A stretch of DNA of 64,000 nucleotides from Aquabacterium parvum (GCF_001447195.1 NZ_LFRI01000245.1:35344-99343), one strand, 5' to 3'. Shown: positions 41,632 to 50,895, counted from the stretch's first letter. Notes: generated by a model not told the origin, from the sequence alone. Made by a program: numbers and translations.

Positions 41632-42751
41632 AAATCTTCCCCCTTCGCCCCAATTCCATTATCGTATCTGGCTTCACATGCAGAAGAGTTGCCGCCTCTC
41701 GAAGCAATGTTTCCCCAGCCATCGTGCTTCTCACAATTGTTGCGGTTAATTTTTTGCTATTTCGGACAGGTATTGTGAGGTATGCATCTCCCCCGCCCCC
41801 TGCTTTTGCGGGTTTCATTCGACTCTGATTTACGATATCAGAATACTCTTGGTATTGAATAAAACCAAAATCCAGCGCCCGTCGAGCCACAACAATACGG
41901 CTTACACGAAATTTTTTCGCTACAGCAGAAACGTCCCCCAAGGTCTTCCAAAATTGAGAAAACTCATCTTTGGGAACCAAAACATCGGCAGCAACTTGGT
42001 TGCAAAGCTGCTCAATACCACGATTACTCGTCTTTGCAAGCCCTATATCCGATATGCCGCTTTGACCAGTCCAAATGTGGGCAATCTCATGAATCAACGT
42101 GAAAACTGCCGCCACCTCCGCATCACGCCCATTAATAAAAACGAGCGGCGCAATTTTATCAGCTACAGCGAATCCTCTAAACTCACTAACCGAGAGCGGG
42201 CGTTTTGTATTAGACTTAACAATGCCAGTCTTCATAACAAGCACGCCAAGATTCTCAATCCGTTCGGCCAAAATACTGAAATAATCTTCTGTTGTCGCAG
42301 CCGTTTTCCGAAGAGCATCGGATATACCAAGAGAACTAACAATATCTGCCGCCACATCGGCGGGGGAAGATTTGGCATTAAATTTCCCAACGATTGGCAA
42401 TGGCTCTGCTCCGGCCTCCTTAAGATGCTCGGCGTACCATTGCTGCTTCCGAAGCGCATCTTCATACGCCTCCTGAAAATCCTTACTAAGGGGCAATGGA
42501 TCTACCGTTTGACGTAAATCCGGTATTGCAGGTCGTCGGATAGTAGGCGGCACCGACAGAAAGAGCAGGCCAAATGGCACTCCAGTGAGCTTAGCCACCT
42601 TCTCAGCTTGAGCGGGAGTCAGTCGCCCCTCAAGAAGCCGATCCCTATCTTTTTCGCGCTTTGCCAGACCTTCAACCAAAGACTCATAGGACCTGCCGAT
42701 TTGATCGGCCGCCCATGTAAGTACATCAGTAGATAAGGTCAAATTCTGCAT
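41624..42751 (-). CDS. XRE-type HTH plus ImmA/IrrE metallopeptidase
   Basis: 375 residues. The N-terminal about 80 residues look like an XRE helix-turn-helix (SYESLVEGLAKREKD-type helices, LTPAQAEKVAKLTGVPFG). The peptidase part has the HExxH zinc motif in LIHEIAHIWTG, followed by an NQVAADVLVP segment. Proteins of this kind cleave a partner repressor or antitoxin. It overlaps and precedes the DUF4411 gene, so the two are a likely toxin-antitoxin or defence pair. The ATG at 42751 is chosen by homology length; the ribosome site is weak. Confidence 0.82.
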   Translation of the reverse strand: MQNLTLSTDVLTWAADQIGRSYESLVEGLAKREKDRDRLLEGRLTPAQAEKVAKLTGVPFGLLFLSVPPTIRRPAIPDLRQTVDPLPLSKDFQEAYEDALRKQQWYAEHLKEAGAEPLPIVGKFNAKSSPADVAADIVSSLGISDALRKTAATTEDYFSILAERIENLGVLVMKTGIVKSNTKRPLSVSEFRGFAVADKIAPLVFINGRDAEVAAVFTLIHEIAHIWTGQSGISDIGLAKTSNRGIEQLCNQVAADVLVPKDEFSQFWKTLGDVSAVAKKFRVSRIVVARRALDFGFIQYQEYSDIVNQSRMKPAKAGGGGDAYLTIPVRNSKKLTATIVRSTMAGETLLREAATLLHVKPDTIMELGRRGKIFG

Positions 42752-43004
42752 TTGAATCAGTCTAGGCGCAAACAACCAAGTACGGAACGATCGCAGCAAT
42801 GCGTGCGCTCAGGGCAACACGTCATTGTGGCCGCCACAACAAGCCCTGCCGATCCGGACAAGTTCTTACAAGGTTGAAGTCTGGCAGCACTTTTGGCATC
42901 GCCACCCCCGAGACTGAGGGATGTTTAGGCCCGTTATGCGGCAGATGCCCTGAATCTCGGCACTTCGTCTATCTCCCTGCGCGTAACCAAAAAATGATGC
43001 GAGG

Positions 43005-46000
43005 CTAACCCACCCATGCATCCCCGAGCGACTCAGCCTGCTCCAGCACCAGCTCCACCGCCGCATCCGCAGCATCTGGCGGGTACTTGTACTTGCGCAA
43101 GATGCGCTTGACCATCAGCCGCAGCTTGGCCCGCACGCTTTCACGTTGTGACCAGTCCACGCTGATGTTCTGGCGCAGGTTTTCAGTCAGTTCGTGGGCG
43201 ATCTTCTTGAGCGTTTCATCGGTCAGTTCGCGCACGGCTGACTCGTTCATGGCCAGTGCGTCGTAGAACTTCACTTCGTCGTCGGTCAAGCCCAGGGTCT
43301 CGCCGCGCGATGCCGCCTCCCTGAACTTCTTGGCCATCTCGACCAGCTCCTCCATCACCTGCGCGGTTTCGATGGATCGGTTCTGGTACCGCTTGATGAC
43401 GTTGCCCAGCAGCTCGGAGAACTTCTTTTCCTGCACGACATTGGTGGCAAAGCGGCTCTTGATCTCGCCTTCGAGCAAGCGCTCCAGCAACTCCACCGCC
43501 AAGTTGCGCTCGGGCAGGCTTTTCACCTGGGCAAGGAAGTCATCGTCCAACAATCCGATGTTGGGCTTGTCCAGGCCCACGGCATCAAAGATATCAACCA
43601 CGCTTTCAGACACCACGGCAGAGCTGATGATCTGGCGGATGGCCAGGTCTCGCTGTTCGTCGGTGCGCTTCTGTGCTGAGATGTCTCGCTTGGTCAGGAT
43701 CACCTTGACGGCCTGCATGAAGGCCACCTCTTCGCGCACGGCTTTGGCCTCGTCCAGCGTGCAGCACAGGGTGAAGGCCTTGCTCATGGCCAATGCCGTG
43801 TCGGCAAAGCGCTTCTTGCCTTCGCGGCCTTGCTCGGTCTTGATGCCCAGCACATGGTTGGCGGCACCTGCCAAGGTCTTGTGGCCCCCTGTGAGGAAGC
43901 CGCTGTAGTCAAAGCCGTGCAGCATGGCGCGCAGCACATCGAGCTTTTCGGCCAGCACGCTGTAGGCCTCGTGGGCATCGACCGTGGGCTTGCCCCGGCC
44001 TTTGCTGGCGGTGTATTCCTTCATCGCGGCCTTCAGCTCATTGCCGATGCCGATGTAGTCCACCACCAGGCCGCCTTGCTTGTCCTTGAACACACGGTTC
44101 ACGCGGGCAATGGCCTGCATGAGGTTGTGGCCCTTCATGGGCTTGTCCACGTACAAGGTGTGCACGCACGGTGCATCGAAGCCGGTGAGCCACATGTCGC
44201 GCACGATCACCAAGCGCAGCGGGTCGGTGGGATCTTTGAAACGCTTCTCAAGCCGCTTCTTGACCTGGGCGCTGTAGATGTGTGGGCGCAGCAAGGCCTT
44301 GTCGCTGGCCGAGCCGGTCATCACGATCTTGATGGCGCCCTTCTCCGGGTCCGCATCGTGCCAATCGGGGCGCAGCTTGGTGATCTCGTCATACAGGTGC
44401 ACGCAGATGTCGCGGCTCATGGCCACCACCATGGCCTTGCCGGGCTGGGCCTTGTCGCGTTCTTCAAAGTGCTTGACCAAGTCGCTGGCCACACTGGCCA
44501 CGCGCGGTGTGGCGCCGACGATTTTTTCCAGCGCCGCCCAACGGCTCTTGAGCTTAGCCTGGTCGCTCTCTTCTTCGTCTTCGGCCAGCTCGTCCACTTC
44601 GTCGTCGATGTGGGCCAGCTCGTCCTCTTTCAGGCTCAGCTTGGCTAGGCGTGACTCGTAATAGATGGCCACCGTGGCGCCGTCTTCCTTGGCCTGCTGC
44701 ATGTCATAGACATGGATGTAGTCACCGAACACAGCGCGGGTGTCACGGTCGGTGCTGCTGACGGGCGTGCCGGTGAAGGCCACGAAGGTGGCTTGAGGCA
44801 AGGCATCGCGCAGGTGCTGGGCATAGCCCACCTGGTAACTGGTCTTGTACTCAGGCGGCGCGAAGTCAGCCGTGGAGGCCACCACAGTACCGTCGCCATC
44901 GGTTGTGATGAGCGCCGTGGCGGGACTCTTCCCAGCCTCGGGCTTGAGCTTGCGGGTCTTCAGCTTGGCCTCGAAGCCATATTGCGTGCGGTGGGCTTCA
45001 TCGGCGATCACGACAATGTTGCGGCGGTCGGACAAGACCGGGAACATGTCTTCGTCTTCACCAGGCATGAACTTCTGGATGGTGGCGAAGACAATGCCGC
45101 CGGATGGTCGGTTGCTCAGGAGCTGACGCAGCTCTTGCCGCGTGGTGGCCTGCACGGGCTGCTCGCGCAACAGATCCTGCGCAAGGCTGAACACACCAAA
45201 GAGCTGACCATCTAGGTCGTTGCGGTCCGTGATGACGACGATGGTGGGGTTGGCCATCGCTGGCTCTTGCATCACCCGAGCGGCAAAGCAGGTCATGGTG
45301 ATGCTCTTGCCGCTGCCTTGTGTATGCCAGACCACGCCACCCTTACCTTGGATGCTGGCCGGGCTGTCGGTGCGCGACGCGGCGACCACGTGCTCAATGG
45401 CGGCGCGCACGGCATGGAACTGGTGATACCCGGCGATCTTCTTGATCAGGGCACCGTCATCCTCAAACAGGACGAAGTAGCGCAGGTAGTCCAGCAGGTA
45501 CTGCGGCGCCAGGGCGCCACGAACCAAGGTCTCCAGCTCGTTGAATTCGCCCAGCGGGTCGAGGCTGACGCCATCAATGGTGCGCCATTGCATGAAGCGC
45601 TCGGCGTTGGCTGACAAAGAGCCCAGGCGTGCCTCGGTGCCATCCGAGATGACCAGCACCTCGTTGTACTGGAACACATCGGGGATCTGGGCCTTGTAAG
45701 TCTGGATCTGGTCGTAGGCCTTCCAGATATCGGCAACCTGGTCGGCGGGGTTTTTCAGCTCCAGCAGCACCAGAGGCAGGCCATTGATGAACAGGATGAT
45801 GTCAGGGCGGCGGGTGTGGTGCGGCCCCTTGATGGTGAACTGGTTGACGGCCCAGAACTCGTTGCGCGATACATCAGACCAATCGACCAGGCGCACGAAG
45901 TCACCCCGGGTATCGCCGTCTTTCTGGTATTGCACTGGCACGCCGCCCACCAGCAGCTTGTGCAAGGCACGGTTGGCAGGCAACAAGGCCGGGATGCCCA

Positions 46001-46220
46001 GGTCCAGCACCTGTTGCAGGGCGTCTTCACGCGCCGACGTGGGGATGCTGGGGTTCAGGCGCTGGATGGCTTCACGCAGCCGGAAGGGCAAGATGACCTG
46101 GCGGTAGTCGGCGCGTTGCGGGTTGCTGCCGTCTTGCGCAATGTCTAAGCCGGAATGAACCGCATAGCCCACCTCAGCCAACCAGCCCAGTGCTTCTTGT
46201 TCGAGTTGGTCTTCGGTCAT
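43005..46220 (-). CDS. hsdR: Type I restriction enzyme R subunit
   Basis: 1071 residues. The N-terminal nuclease carries [19 protein letters not shown] (PD-ExK type). The motor has Walker [12 protein letters not shown], the DEAH box [12 protein letters not shown] and [10 protein letters not shown]. The C-terminal helical part binds HsdM/HsdS. It translocates DNA and cuts unmethylated DNA far from the site. The ATG at 46220 ([13 protein letters not shown]) is preferred over a GTG two codons earlier. hsdM and hsdS lie 4.7 kb upstream on the same strand, separated by inserted genes, so hsdR must have its own promoter or depend on read-through. Confidence 0.95.
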   Translation of the reverse strand: MTEDQLEQEALGWLAEVGYAVHSGLDIAQDGSNPQRADYRQVILPFRLREAIQRLNPSIPTSAREDALQQVLDLGIPALLPANRALHKLLVGGVPVQYQKDGDTRGDFVRLVDWSDVSRNEFWAVNQFTIKGPHHTRRPDIILFINGLPLVLLELKNPADQVADIWKAYDQIQTYKAQIPDVFQYNEVLVISDGTEARLGSLSANAERFMQWRTIDGVSLDPLGEFNELETLVRGALAPQYLLDYLRYFVLFEDDGALIKKIAGYHQFHAVRAAIEHVVAASRTDSPASIQGKGGVVWHTQGSGKSITMTCFAARVMQEPAMANPTIVVITDRNDLDGQLFGVFSLAQDLLREQPVQATTRQELRQLLSNRPSGGIVFATIQKFMPGEDEDMFPVLSDRRNIVVIADEAHRTQYGFEAKLKTRKLKPEAGKSPATALITTDGDGTVVASTADFAPPEYKTSYQVGYAQHLRDALPQATFVAFTGTPVSSTDRDTRAVFGDYIHVYDMQQAKEDGATVAIYYESRLAKLSLKEDELAHIDDEVDELAEDEEESDQAKLKSRWAALEKIVGATPRVASVASDLVKHFEERDKAQPGKAMVVAMSRDICVHLYDEITKLRPDWHDADPEKGAIKIVMTGSASDKALLRPHIYSAQVKKRLEKRFKDPTDPLRLVIVRDMWLTGFDAPCVHTLYVDKPMKGHNLMQAIARVNRVFKDKQGGLVVDYIGIGNELKAAMKEYTASKGRGKPTVDAHEAYSVLAEKLDVLRAMLHGFDYSGFLTGGHKTLAGAANHVLGIKTEQGREGKKRFADTALAMSKAFTLCCTLDEAKAVREEVAFMQAVKVILTKRDISAQKRTDEQRDLAIRQIISSAVVSESVVDIFDAVGLDKPNIGLLDDDFLAQVKSLPERNLAVELLERLLEGEIKSRFATNVVQEKKFSELLGNVIKRYQNRSIETAQVMEELVEMAKKFREAASRGETLGLTDDEVKFYDALAMNESAVRELTDETLKKIAHELTENLRQNISVDWSQRESVRAKLRLMVKRILRKYKYPPDAADAAVELVLEQAESLGDAWVG

Positions 46221-46353
46221 CGACACCCTGATGCTTATTGCTTGCTTGACGCGAGGTAGTTAAAATGTAGCCCAAGTGGATTGGGGGTTCCCGGTTGGCG
46301 CTGCAGCCTCGGTGGGTTCATCGGGGCTTTTCGCTTTCTGGCAGGCGCACTAT

Positions 46354-46438
46354 GTTTTGCGTTTAAGCACTTAAACCATTGAATTTAAAGACAAATTCCC
46401 CTTCCGGCCTTGTCGCAAAGGTTTTGCTTTTAAGCACT
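46354..46438. repeat. 18-bp direct repeat with palindrome
   Basis: GTTTTGCGTTTAAGCACT (46354-46371) recurs with one mismatch at 46421-46438. The first copy is extended into a 16-bp palindrome GTTTAAG-CA-CTTAAAC (46361-46376). No coding sense is seen. Confidence 0.7.
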
Positions 46439-46468
46439 CTCTACGCCCAGAACGGCAAGTTGCGCGCA

Positions 46469-46552
46469 TAGCGGAGCCGCCGCCGTTGCTACCGGAGCTG
46501 GCGTGCTTACTACCGGAGCTACCGCCGTTATTACCGGAGCTGATGGCAGACG
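46469..46552. repeat. Four 21-bp tandem repeats (TACCGGAGCT core)
   Basis: The 10-mer TACCGGAGCT starts at 46490, 46511 and 46532, an exact 21-base period, with a degenerate unit at 46469 (TAGCGGAGCC). On the minus strand one frame reads seven-residue units beginning SSG, so it could be a coding repeat, but no ribosome site or homology supports a protein. Confidence 0.75.
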
Positions 46553-46607
46553 CCGCCTCGGTGGGCCATCCGGGCCGTAGCCCCCTGAGGGGCATGCATT
46601 TAACAAC

Positions 46608-46691
46608 GCGTTTAGCAAACTCATCTGCAAGCTATTGATTTGAAAGCCATTTTTAGACTGTTTAGCAGTTTGCTTAACAGTTGCTAAACGC
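46608..46691. repeat. 11-bp perfect inverted repeat with nested repeats
   Basis: GCGTTTAGCAA (46608-46618) and TTGCTAAACGC (46681-46691) are exact inverses 62 bases apart. Further related copies (GTTTAGCAGTTTGC, TTAACAGTTGC) lie between, so a large folded structure is possible in DNA or RNA. Confidence 0.7.
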
Positions 46692-46713
46692 TCATTTCAA
46701 GGTGTGGAACGGC

Positions 46714-47038
46714 TTACCACGTAGCACCTGCTTGACCAGCCAGGAAGCCATCGTCCTGGCTCCATTTGGTCAGGTGATGCGAGGCCTCCACACTGGCTGA
46801 GGGCGAATCACCCAACCCGAGCAGGTCTCGCAACTCAACACGAATCAGGATTTCGCCAGGGTTCAGGTAATCGCGGTGGGTGGGTGCGTTCAAGATGGTC
46901 TCACGCCCCCCTCGATTGGGAACTGCGGGAGGCGAACCGTGAACAGTTCCAGCCCCAACCCCGTTTCGGGGTTCAGTGGCCCCACAAACATCTGCTTCAT
47001 GCGCTCCACAGCGTAGGTGCCCGTGCCATTGTCATGAC
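46714..47038 (-). pseudogene. Frameshifted remnant, possibly an AlbA_2/HATPase_c_4 (RecG-like) ATP-binding protein
   Basis: The minus strand reads an open stretch (GTGTYAVERMKQMF to ELFTVRLPQFPIEGG) that stops after a G6 run. One base shift continues as RETILNAPTHRDYLNPGEILIRVE and then ends at TAA (46714-46716). RE-x-x-LNA-x-x-HRDY is the hallmark of HATPase_c_4 proteins, which often lie between hsdS and hsdR in type I operons. Flanking residues do not match the family, so several deletions are likely. The call rests on one motif. Confidence 0.5.
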
Positions 47039-47059
47039 ACTTCCTCCGCTCAACCACAA

Positions 47060-47089
47060 TTGACACAACCCTGCGCAGGGAAGTATCAT
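47060..47089 (+). promoter_or_regulatory. higBA promoter with central palindrome
   Basis: TTGACA and TATCAT are separated by 18 bases. The spacer holds a perfect 12-bp palindrome CCCTGCGCAGGG (47069-47080), well placed for an autorepressing HigA-type antitoxin. Confidence 0.7.
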
Positions 47090-47125
47090 ACGCAAAGGAC
47101 TGGGGGGAACAGTCATGACCAAACC

Positions 47126-47410
47126 ATGCAACTACTTGGCCTCATCAAGCTCGACGATTTCAAACGCAAACACGCTGATGCACGTGGGCCACTTGACGCC
47201 TGGCGCATTGAGGCTGAGCGCGCCCATTGGGCAGGCCCGCAGGACGTCAAGATCCGATACCCCAGTGCCAGCTTTCTGGCGGACAACAAGGTAATTTTTA
47301 ACATCAAGGGCAACACCTACCGATTGGTCATCAAGGCCAAGTACCAAAACGGCGTGATCTTGATCGAGTGGGTTGGCACACATGCCGAGTACGACAAGCT
47401 GAAGTTTTAA
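47126..47410 (+). CDS. higB: HigB-type mRNA interferase toxin
   Basis: 94 residues of the RelE/ParE fold. The HigB pattern is clear: DFKRKHADARGPLDAWRIEA, an AxWxxPxDIKxxYPSA-like run and NVIFNIKGNTYRLV, ending VGTHAEYDKLKF. HigB toxins cleave ribosome-bound mRNA. Toxin-first order with the antitoxin gene 28 bases later is typical of higBA. An out-of-frame ATG at 47115 lies closer to the GGGGGGAA stretch, so translation may be kept low. Confidence 0.88.
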   Translation: MQLLGLIKLDDFKRKHADARGPLDAWRIEAERAHWAGPQDVKIRYPSASFLADNKVIFNIKGNTYRLVIKAKYQNGVILIEWVGTHAEYDKLKF

Positions 47411-47438
47411 GCTGGCTCGGCAAATGAAAGGAACGGGT

Positions 47439-48680
47439 ATGAAGCAACAGGTGAAAGTGATCAAGACGCAGCGTGATTACGATGCGGCTGTCGTTCGTCT
47501 GTCGGCTTTGATGGACGAAGAATTGGCGCCGGGCTCCAGCAAGGAAGCTGAACTGGAATTGCTGGCCTTGGTCATTGAGTCTTACGAGCGCAGCAAAGTC
47601 GAGCCCGTGGCTCCTGATCCGATTGAGGCCATTTTGTTTCGCATGGATCAGCTGGGGCTCAAGAAGGTGGATCTGGTGCAGTACATGGGCTCACTGCCCA
47701 AGGTGTCTGAGGTGTTGGCACGAAAGCGCCCGCTCAACCTGGCCATGATCCGCAAGCTGCATCAAGAGCTGGGCATCCCGGCTGATGTTTTGCTGGCCAA
47801 GACCGATGATGCGATTGACCTGTCTGAGGACCCGGCCTACGACGCGAGCAAGTTCCCCATCAAGGAAATGTTCAACCGTGGTTACTTCAAAGACTTTCGA
47901 GGCACGCTCCGAGAAGCAAAGGACAACGCCGAGGAATTGGTTCGTTCCTTCATGCGCGGCATCCAGCTACACCCCACCCAGCAAGCAAGGCTGCGTGCGC
48001 CAATGCACCAAAGCGGTAGCCGCACGATGGATGACTATGCCCTGCTGACTTGGCATGTGGCTGTGCTCAAAAAGGCTCGCCAAATCAAGTTCAAATCGGC
48101 GTACGTGGACGGCAGCTTGACGGACGAGCGCCTGAAAGAGTTGGCGCGCCTGTCTCGCTTCGAGCAAGGGCCTCGTCTGGCGCAGGAATTCTTGGCCGAC
48201 ATGGGCATTGCCCTGGTGTTCGAGAACCACTTCAACAGGACTTATCTTGATGGTGCCGCCATGCTTGATGGGGATCGCCCCGTTGTGGCATTGACGCTAA
48301 GACATGACCGGCTCGATAACTTCTGGTTCGCTTTGCTGCACGAGCTGGTGCACGTCAAAATGCATTTGGGCCCTGGCTGTTCTTTCATCGCCGACAACCT
48401 TGAAGACAAGATCCATCAGCAAACCAAAGAGGAACGCCAGGCCGACGATGGCGCTCGGGAAATTCTGATTCCACAAGCCGAATGGTTGGCGTCAGATTTG
48501 GTCAGCTCTCCCACGATGGATGCCGCCATGGCTTTGGCAGACAAGCTGCGCATCCATCCCACCATCGTGGCTGGGCGCGTGCGTTTTGAATCCGGCAACT
48601 GGCGCTTGCTCAGCAGCATCAAGGCTGAAGTCCGCAGCCAGTTCCCTGATCAACTTCAGGAGCACGCTCAACCCAGTTGA
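47439..48680 (+). CDS. HigA-type antitoxin fused to ImmA/IrrE-like zinc peptidase
   Basis: 413 residues. Residues about 1-110 follow the long HigA antitoxin (YDAAVVRLSALMD, ELELLALVIESYE, HTH region LKKVDLVQYMGSLPKVSEVLARKRPL). The remaining about 300 residues add an ImmA/IrrE-like domain with HExxH in ALLHELVHVKMHLG and a downstream DDGAREILIP segment. Ordinary HigA is about 100-140 residues, so this is a fused form that may bind the promoter, neutralise HigB and sense or cleave a partner. The ATG at 47439 has AGGAAC upstream. Confidence 0.85.
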   Translation: MKQQVKVIKTQRDYDAAVVRLSALMDEELAPGSSKEAELELLALVIESYERSKVEPVAPDPIEAILFRMDQLGLKKVDLVQYMGSLPKVSEVLARKRPLNLAMIRKLHQELGIPADVLLAKTDDAIDLSEDPAYDASKFPIKEMFNRGYFKDFRGTLREAKDNAEELVRSFMRGIQLHPTQQARLRAPMHQSGSRTMDDYALLTWHVAVLKKARQIKFKSAYVDGSLTDERLKELARLSRFEQGPRLAQEFLADMGIALVFENHFNRTYLDGAAMLDGDRPVVALTLRHDRLDNFWFALLHELVHVKMHLGPGCSFIADNLEDKIHQQTKEERQADDGAREILIPQAEWLASDLVSSPTMDAAMALADKLRIHPTIVAGRVRFESGNWRLLSSIKAEVRSQFPDQLQEHAQPS

Positions 48681-48691
48681 TCAGCAAAGAA

Positions 48692-48727
48692 AAAGGCCCC
48701 GGAGTGCGCTAACACTCAAGGGCCTTT
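48692..48727 (+). terminator. Hairpin after the higBA unit, probable terminator
   Basis: AAAGGCCC and GGGCCTTT pair with an inner GAGTG/CACTC stem, 12 bases after the antitoxin stop. T-runs are short on the plus side and longer on the minus side, so it may act in both directions. Confidence 0.6.
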
Positions 48728-48854
48728 GGTGAGGTGAACAGGGGTCTACCAAACCACCCATGCACAACACGTCTTAGCGAAGACGGCGGATCTTACCAGT
48801 TCGCAGTGCACGGGCATACGTGAAAACCCCTCCATTCTTCGCAAAGGAGTTGGC

Positions 48855-48977
48855 ATGGCCTACGCCCGTTGGAAGAGCGTTTTTGTGCGGGCATACGTCC
48901 GTTTCCGGCTTGGACGCCGGGAACTTGTTTGCCAACACTGGCGCTCGCATCCCGGTCAGATGGAATTGTTCGTCTGA
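48855..48977 (+). CDS. Small basic protein, 40 aa, unannotated type
   Basis: A 40-residue frame beginning MAYARWKSVFVRAYVRFRLG and ending in HWRSHPGQMELFV. It is rich in Arg, Trp and Tyr and basic in its first 30 residues. AAAGGAG lies five bases before the ATG, the best ribosome site in this stretch. Small proteins with an R-x-Y-x-R-x-R-x-G core followed by an H-x-RS-P tail are known to me as unnamed genes in mobile regions. Function unknown. Confidence 0.55.
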   Translation: MAYARWKSVFVRAYVRFRLGRRELVCQHWRSHPGQMELFV

Positions 48978-49051
48978 CCCATTGGTGGCAGGTGCCTTGT
49001 TCTCAAGGCGCCTGCCACTTCCTTGCACGTGAACTTTGAAAGGTATCCATC

Positions 49052-49210
49052 TTGGCAACCAAGAAGACCCCCAATGAGCAGACGTCTGCTCGCGTCGCCT
49101 CCACAGCCTCCAAGCTGTTGAGCAACCCCAAGACCCCGGCTGCAGTGAAGTCGGTGGCAGCCTCAGCGCTGACACAACGGCCTGGTGGCAAGCGGCGCGT
49201 GTCAAGGTAG
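49052..49210 (+). CDS. Small Ala/Ser/Lys-rich protein, 52 aa, 3' end altered by IS insertion
   Basis: Frame starting at TTG 49052 behind GAAAGG: MATKKTPNEQTSARVASTAS, then SKLLSNPKTPAAVKSVAASALTQ. It resembles small unnamed proteins of the SKxASxASxxLxNPxTSxxxKSxAGSALSQ type often found beside defence or mobile genes. The last five residues and the TAG stop (49208-49210) lie inside the left end of the IS3-family element, so the native C-terminus has been replaced. Confidence 0.6.
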   Translation: MATKKTPNEQTSARVASTASKLLSNPKTPAAVKSVAASALTQRPGGKRRVSR

Positions 49211-49222
49211 TTGTCGCGTCAT

Positions 49223-50314
49223 TCATGCAGCCAGAAGCGATATATCCACTGCTGGGGAGTGGCCCCTGACGACGCAATCACGTTCTGGATTGAGAGTGAC
49301 CGGCCCTAGCGGTGACCAGTCGCGCGTCGAGCCAGACCAGCGAGCTGGGTTGGCCTCGCGGGCCTGTGTGTACAGCGCGTGGCGAGCAGCCAAGATGGCG
49401 TGATCCTCACCGGCATGGCGCTGAGCCGGGCTGACGTAGCTGATGCCGCTGTGGCGGTGATCGTGGTTGTACCAACGAACAAAGTCAGCGGCCCATGTCC
49501 TGGCCTGGTCGAGGTTTGCGAAGCCCTTGGCGGGGAACTCTGGGCGGTACTTGGCTGTCCTGAACAAGGACTCGGCATAGGCGTTGTCATCGCTCACACG
49601 TGGCCTGGAGTACGAAGGTTTGACGCCCAGCCAGTTGAGCATGGCCAACACCGTCGTGGCCTTGAGCGTGGAGCCGTTATCGCCATGCAGTACGGGTTTT
49701 TGGGCGAGCATGGCAATGCCCTCGGCCAAGGCGGTGCGGCGCACCAGATGCGCGGCATGAACCGAGTCGTCCGTGTCGTGCACTTCCCAGCCAACGATCT
49801 TGCGGCTGTACAGATCCAGGATCAGGTACAGGTGGAACCAGCGCCCCATGACGTTCGCGGGCAGATAGGTCATGTCCCAGCACCACACTTGTCGTGCAGC
49901 CGTGGCGATGTGCGTGGTCGGCGGACGCGAGGCCCTGGGAGCCTTGGCGCGGCCTCGGCAACGGCTCTGCCCGTGCTCGCGCAGAACACGGCAGAAGCTC
50001 GACTCGCTGGCCAGGTAGACGCCTTCGTCGGCCAGCATCGGCACGATACGCGCTGGCGGCACACTGGCAAAGCGAGGCTGGTTGGCCACGGCCAGGAGCT
50101 GCGCACGCTCGTCTGGCGTCAAGGCATGACGGGGCATGGGACGGGCAGCCAAAGGCCTGCCATCGCCCGCTGTGAGCCCCGCGTGAGCCTGCCAGCGCTG
50201 CAGGGTGCGCAGATCAATGCCAGCCATCTCACACGCCGGGCGCAAACGCGCGCCATTCGCATGGGCAATCTGGATGTTGTGGGCCACGATTCGGCGATCT
50301 TCGAGGGCGATCAT
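49223..50314 (-). CDS. IS3-family transposase OrfB (DDE integrase domain)
   Basis: 363 residues with an HTH-like N-terminus and an rve integrase core. DDE residues can be placed in VWCWDMTYLPA, VLHGDNGSTL and DNAYAESLFRTAKY. Starts with ATG overlapping the OrfA stop (ATGA), the common IS3 arrangement for a frameshifted OrfAB transposase. Confidence 0.92.
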   Translation of the reverse strand: MIALEDRRIVAHNIQIAHANGARLRPACEMAGIDLRTLQRWQAHAGLTAGDGRPLAARPMPRHALTPDERAQLLAVANQPRFASVPPARIVPMLADEGVYLASESSFCRVLREHGQSRCRGRAKAPRASRPPTTHIATAARQVWCWDMTYLPANVMGRWFHLYLILDLYSRKIVGWEVHDTDDSVHAAHLVRRTALAEGIAMLAQKPVLHGDNGSTLKATTVLAMLNWLGVKPSYSRPRVSDDNAYAESLFRTAKYRPEFPAKGFANLDQARTWAADFVRWYNHDHRHSGISYVSPAQRHAGEDHAILAARHALYTQAREANPARWSGSTRDWSPLGPVTLNPERDCVVRGHSPAVDISLLAA

Positions 50315-50784
50315 TCGTCCTCGCCCTTGTTGAAGATCACCTCGAGTTTTTTTGATAGCACCAGCAAGGCTGCTGTCTCGGCCAGCGCGGCGTTCTTGCG
50401 CCGCAGATCATGTTCGAGTTCCTTGATGCGTTTGCGGTCTTGCCGGGTCGACTGAGGGCTGGCGCGAGCCTCGTGGGGGTCGGACAATGCCGTGGTGCAG
50501 CTGGCGCGCCATTGATCCAGCTCGTTCGGATACACACCGTGTTCTCGGCACCAGGCACTTTTGTCTGACTCGCTCATCGAGGCCGTGGTGATCACAGCCT
50601 CAAGCCGAGCACTGGCTGTCCAAGCCCGCCCTCGGGCAGGCTTGGACAGGGCATCCGCGAGCCAACGCTCCAGCGTGTCCACTGCAATGCCTATCTCTTT
50701 CGAGACCACCGCCAACGCCGCGCTCTCCGGCGGCAACAACCTGGCCACCGCTCTGTCTTTGAATGCTTGTCCGTATCGAGCCAC
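50311..50784 (-). CDS. IS3-family transposase OrfA
   Basis: 157 residues. HTH-type N-terminus (YGQAFKDRAVARLLPPESAALAVVSKEIGIAVDTLERW) and a leucine-zipper-like C-terminal helix (ELEHDLRRKNAALAETAALLVLSKKLEVI). First of the two transposase genes. Confidence 0.88.
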   Translation of the reverse strand: MARYGQAFKDRAVARLLPPESAALAVVSKEIGIAVDTLERWLADALSKPARGRAWTASARLEAVITTASMSESDKSAWCREHGVYPNELDQWRASCTTALSDPHEARASPQSTRQDRKRIKELEHDLRRKNAALAETAALLVLSKKLEVIFNKGEDE

Positions 50785-50895
50785 TGAAATCCTTCATCGC
50801 CGCCCGCTCATTGTTGAGTTCTATCGGCACGACAACTATTCTGACGCGGCGGGCAAGCCAAAGGGCAAGTGACCTCACCGTTGCCCGTTTGACCC

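Larger units (their letters stand above)
49200..50845 (-). mobile_element. IS3-family insertion sequence, apparently complete
   Basis: About 1.65 kb bounded by imperfect terminal inverted repeats: GTCAAGGTAGTTGTCGCGTC at the left and, inverted, GTCAGAATAGTTGTCGTGCC at the right (16 of 20 identical). Both transposase frames are intact and overlap by four bases. GCG flanks both ends as a possible 3-bp target duplication (GCGGCG occurs near both sides). The element sits at the 3' end of a small plus-strand gene. Confidence 0.85.

Noticed and set aside
46469..46552. CRISPR-like array
   Set aside because: The 21-bp units are contiguous tandem repeats with no spacers and no cas genes nearby.
46598..46691. 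Integron attC site
   Set aside because: A GTTAAAT-type end exists on the minus strand, but no matching RYYYAAC core lies at a proper distance and no integrase or cassette is seen.
47115..47284. Out-of-frame ATG as the start of a different small gene before higB
   Set aside because: Its reading has no resemblance to a known family, whereas the frame from 47126 is a clear HigB.
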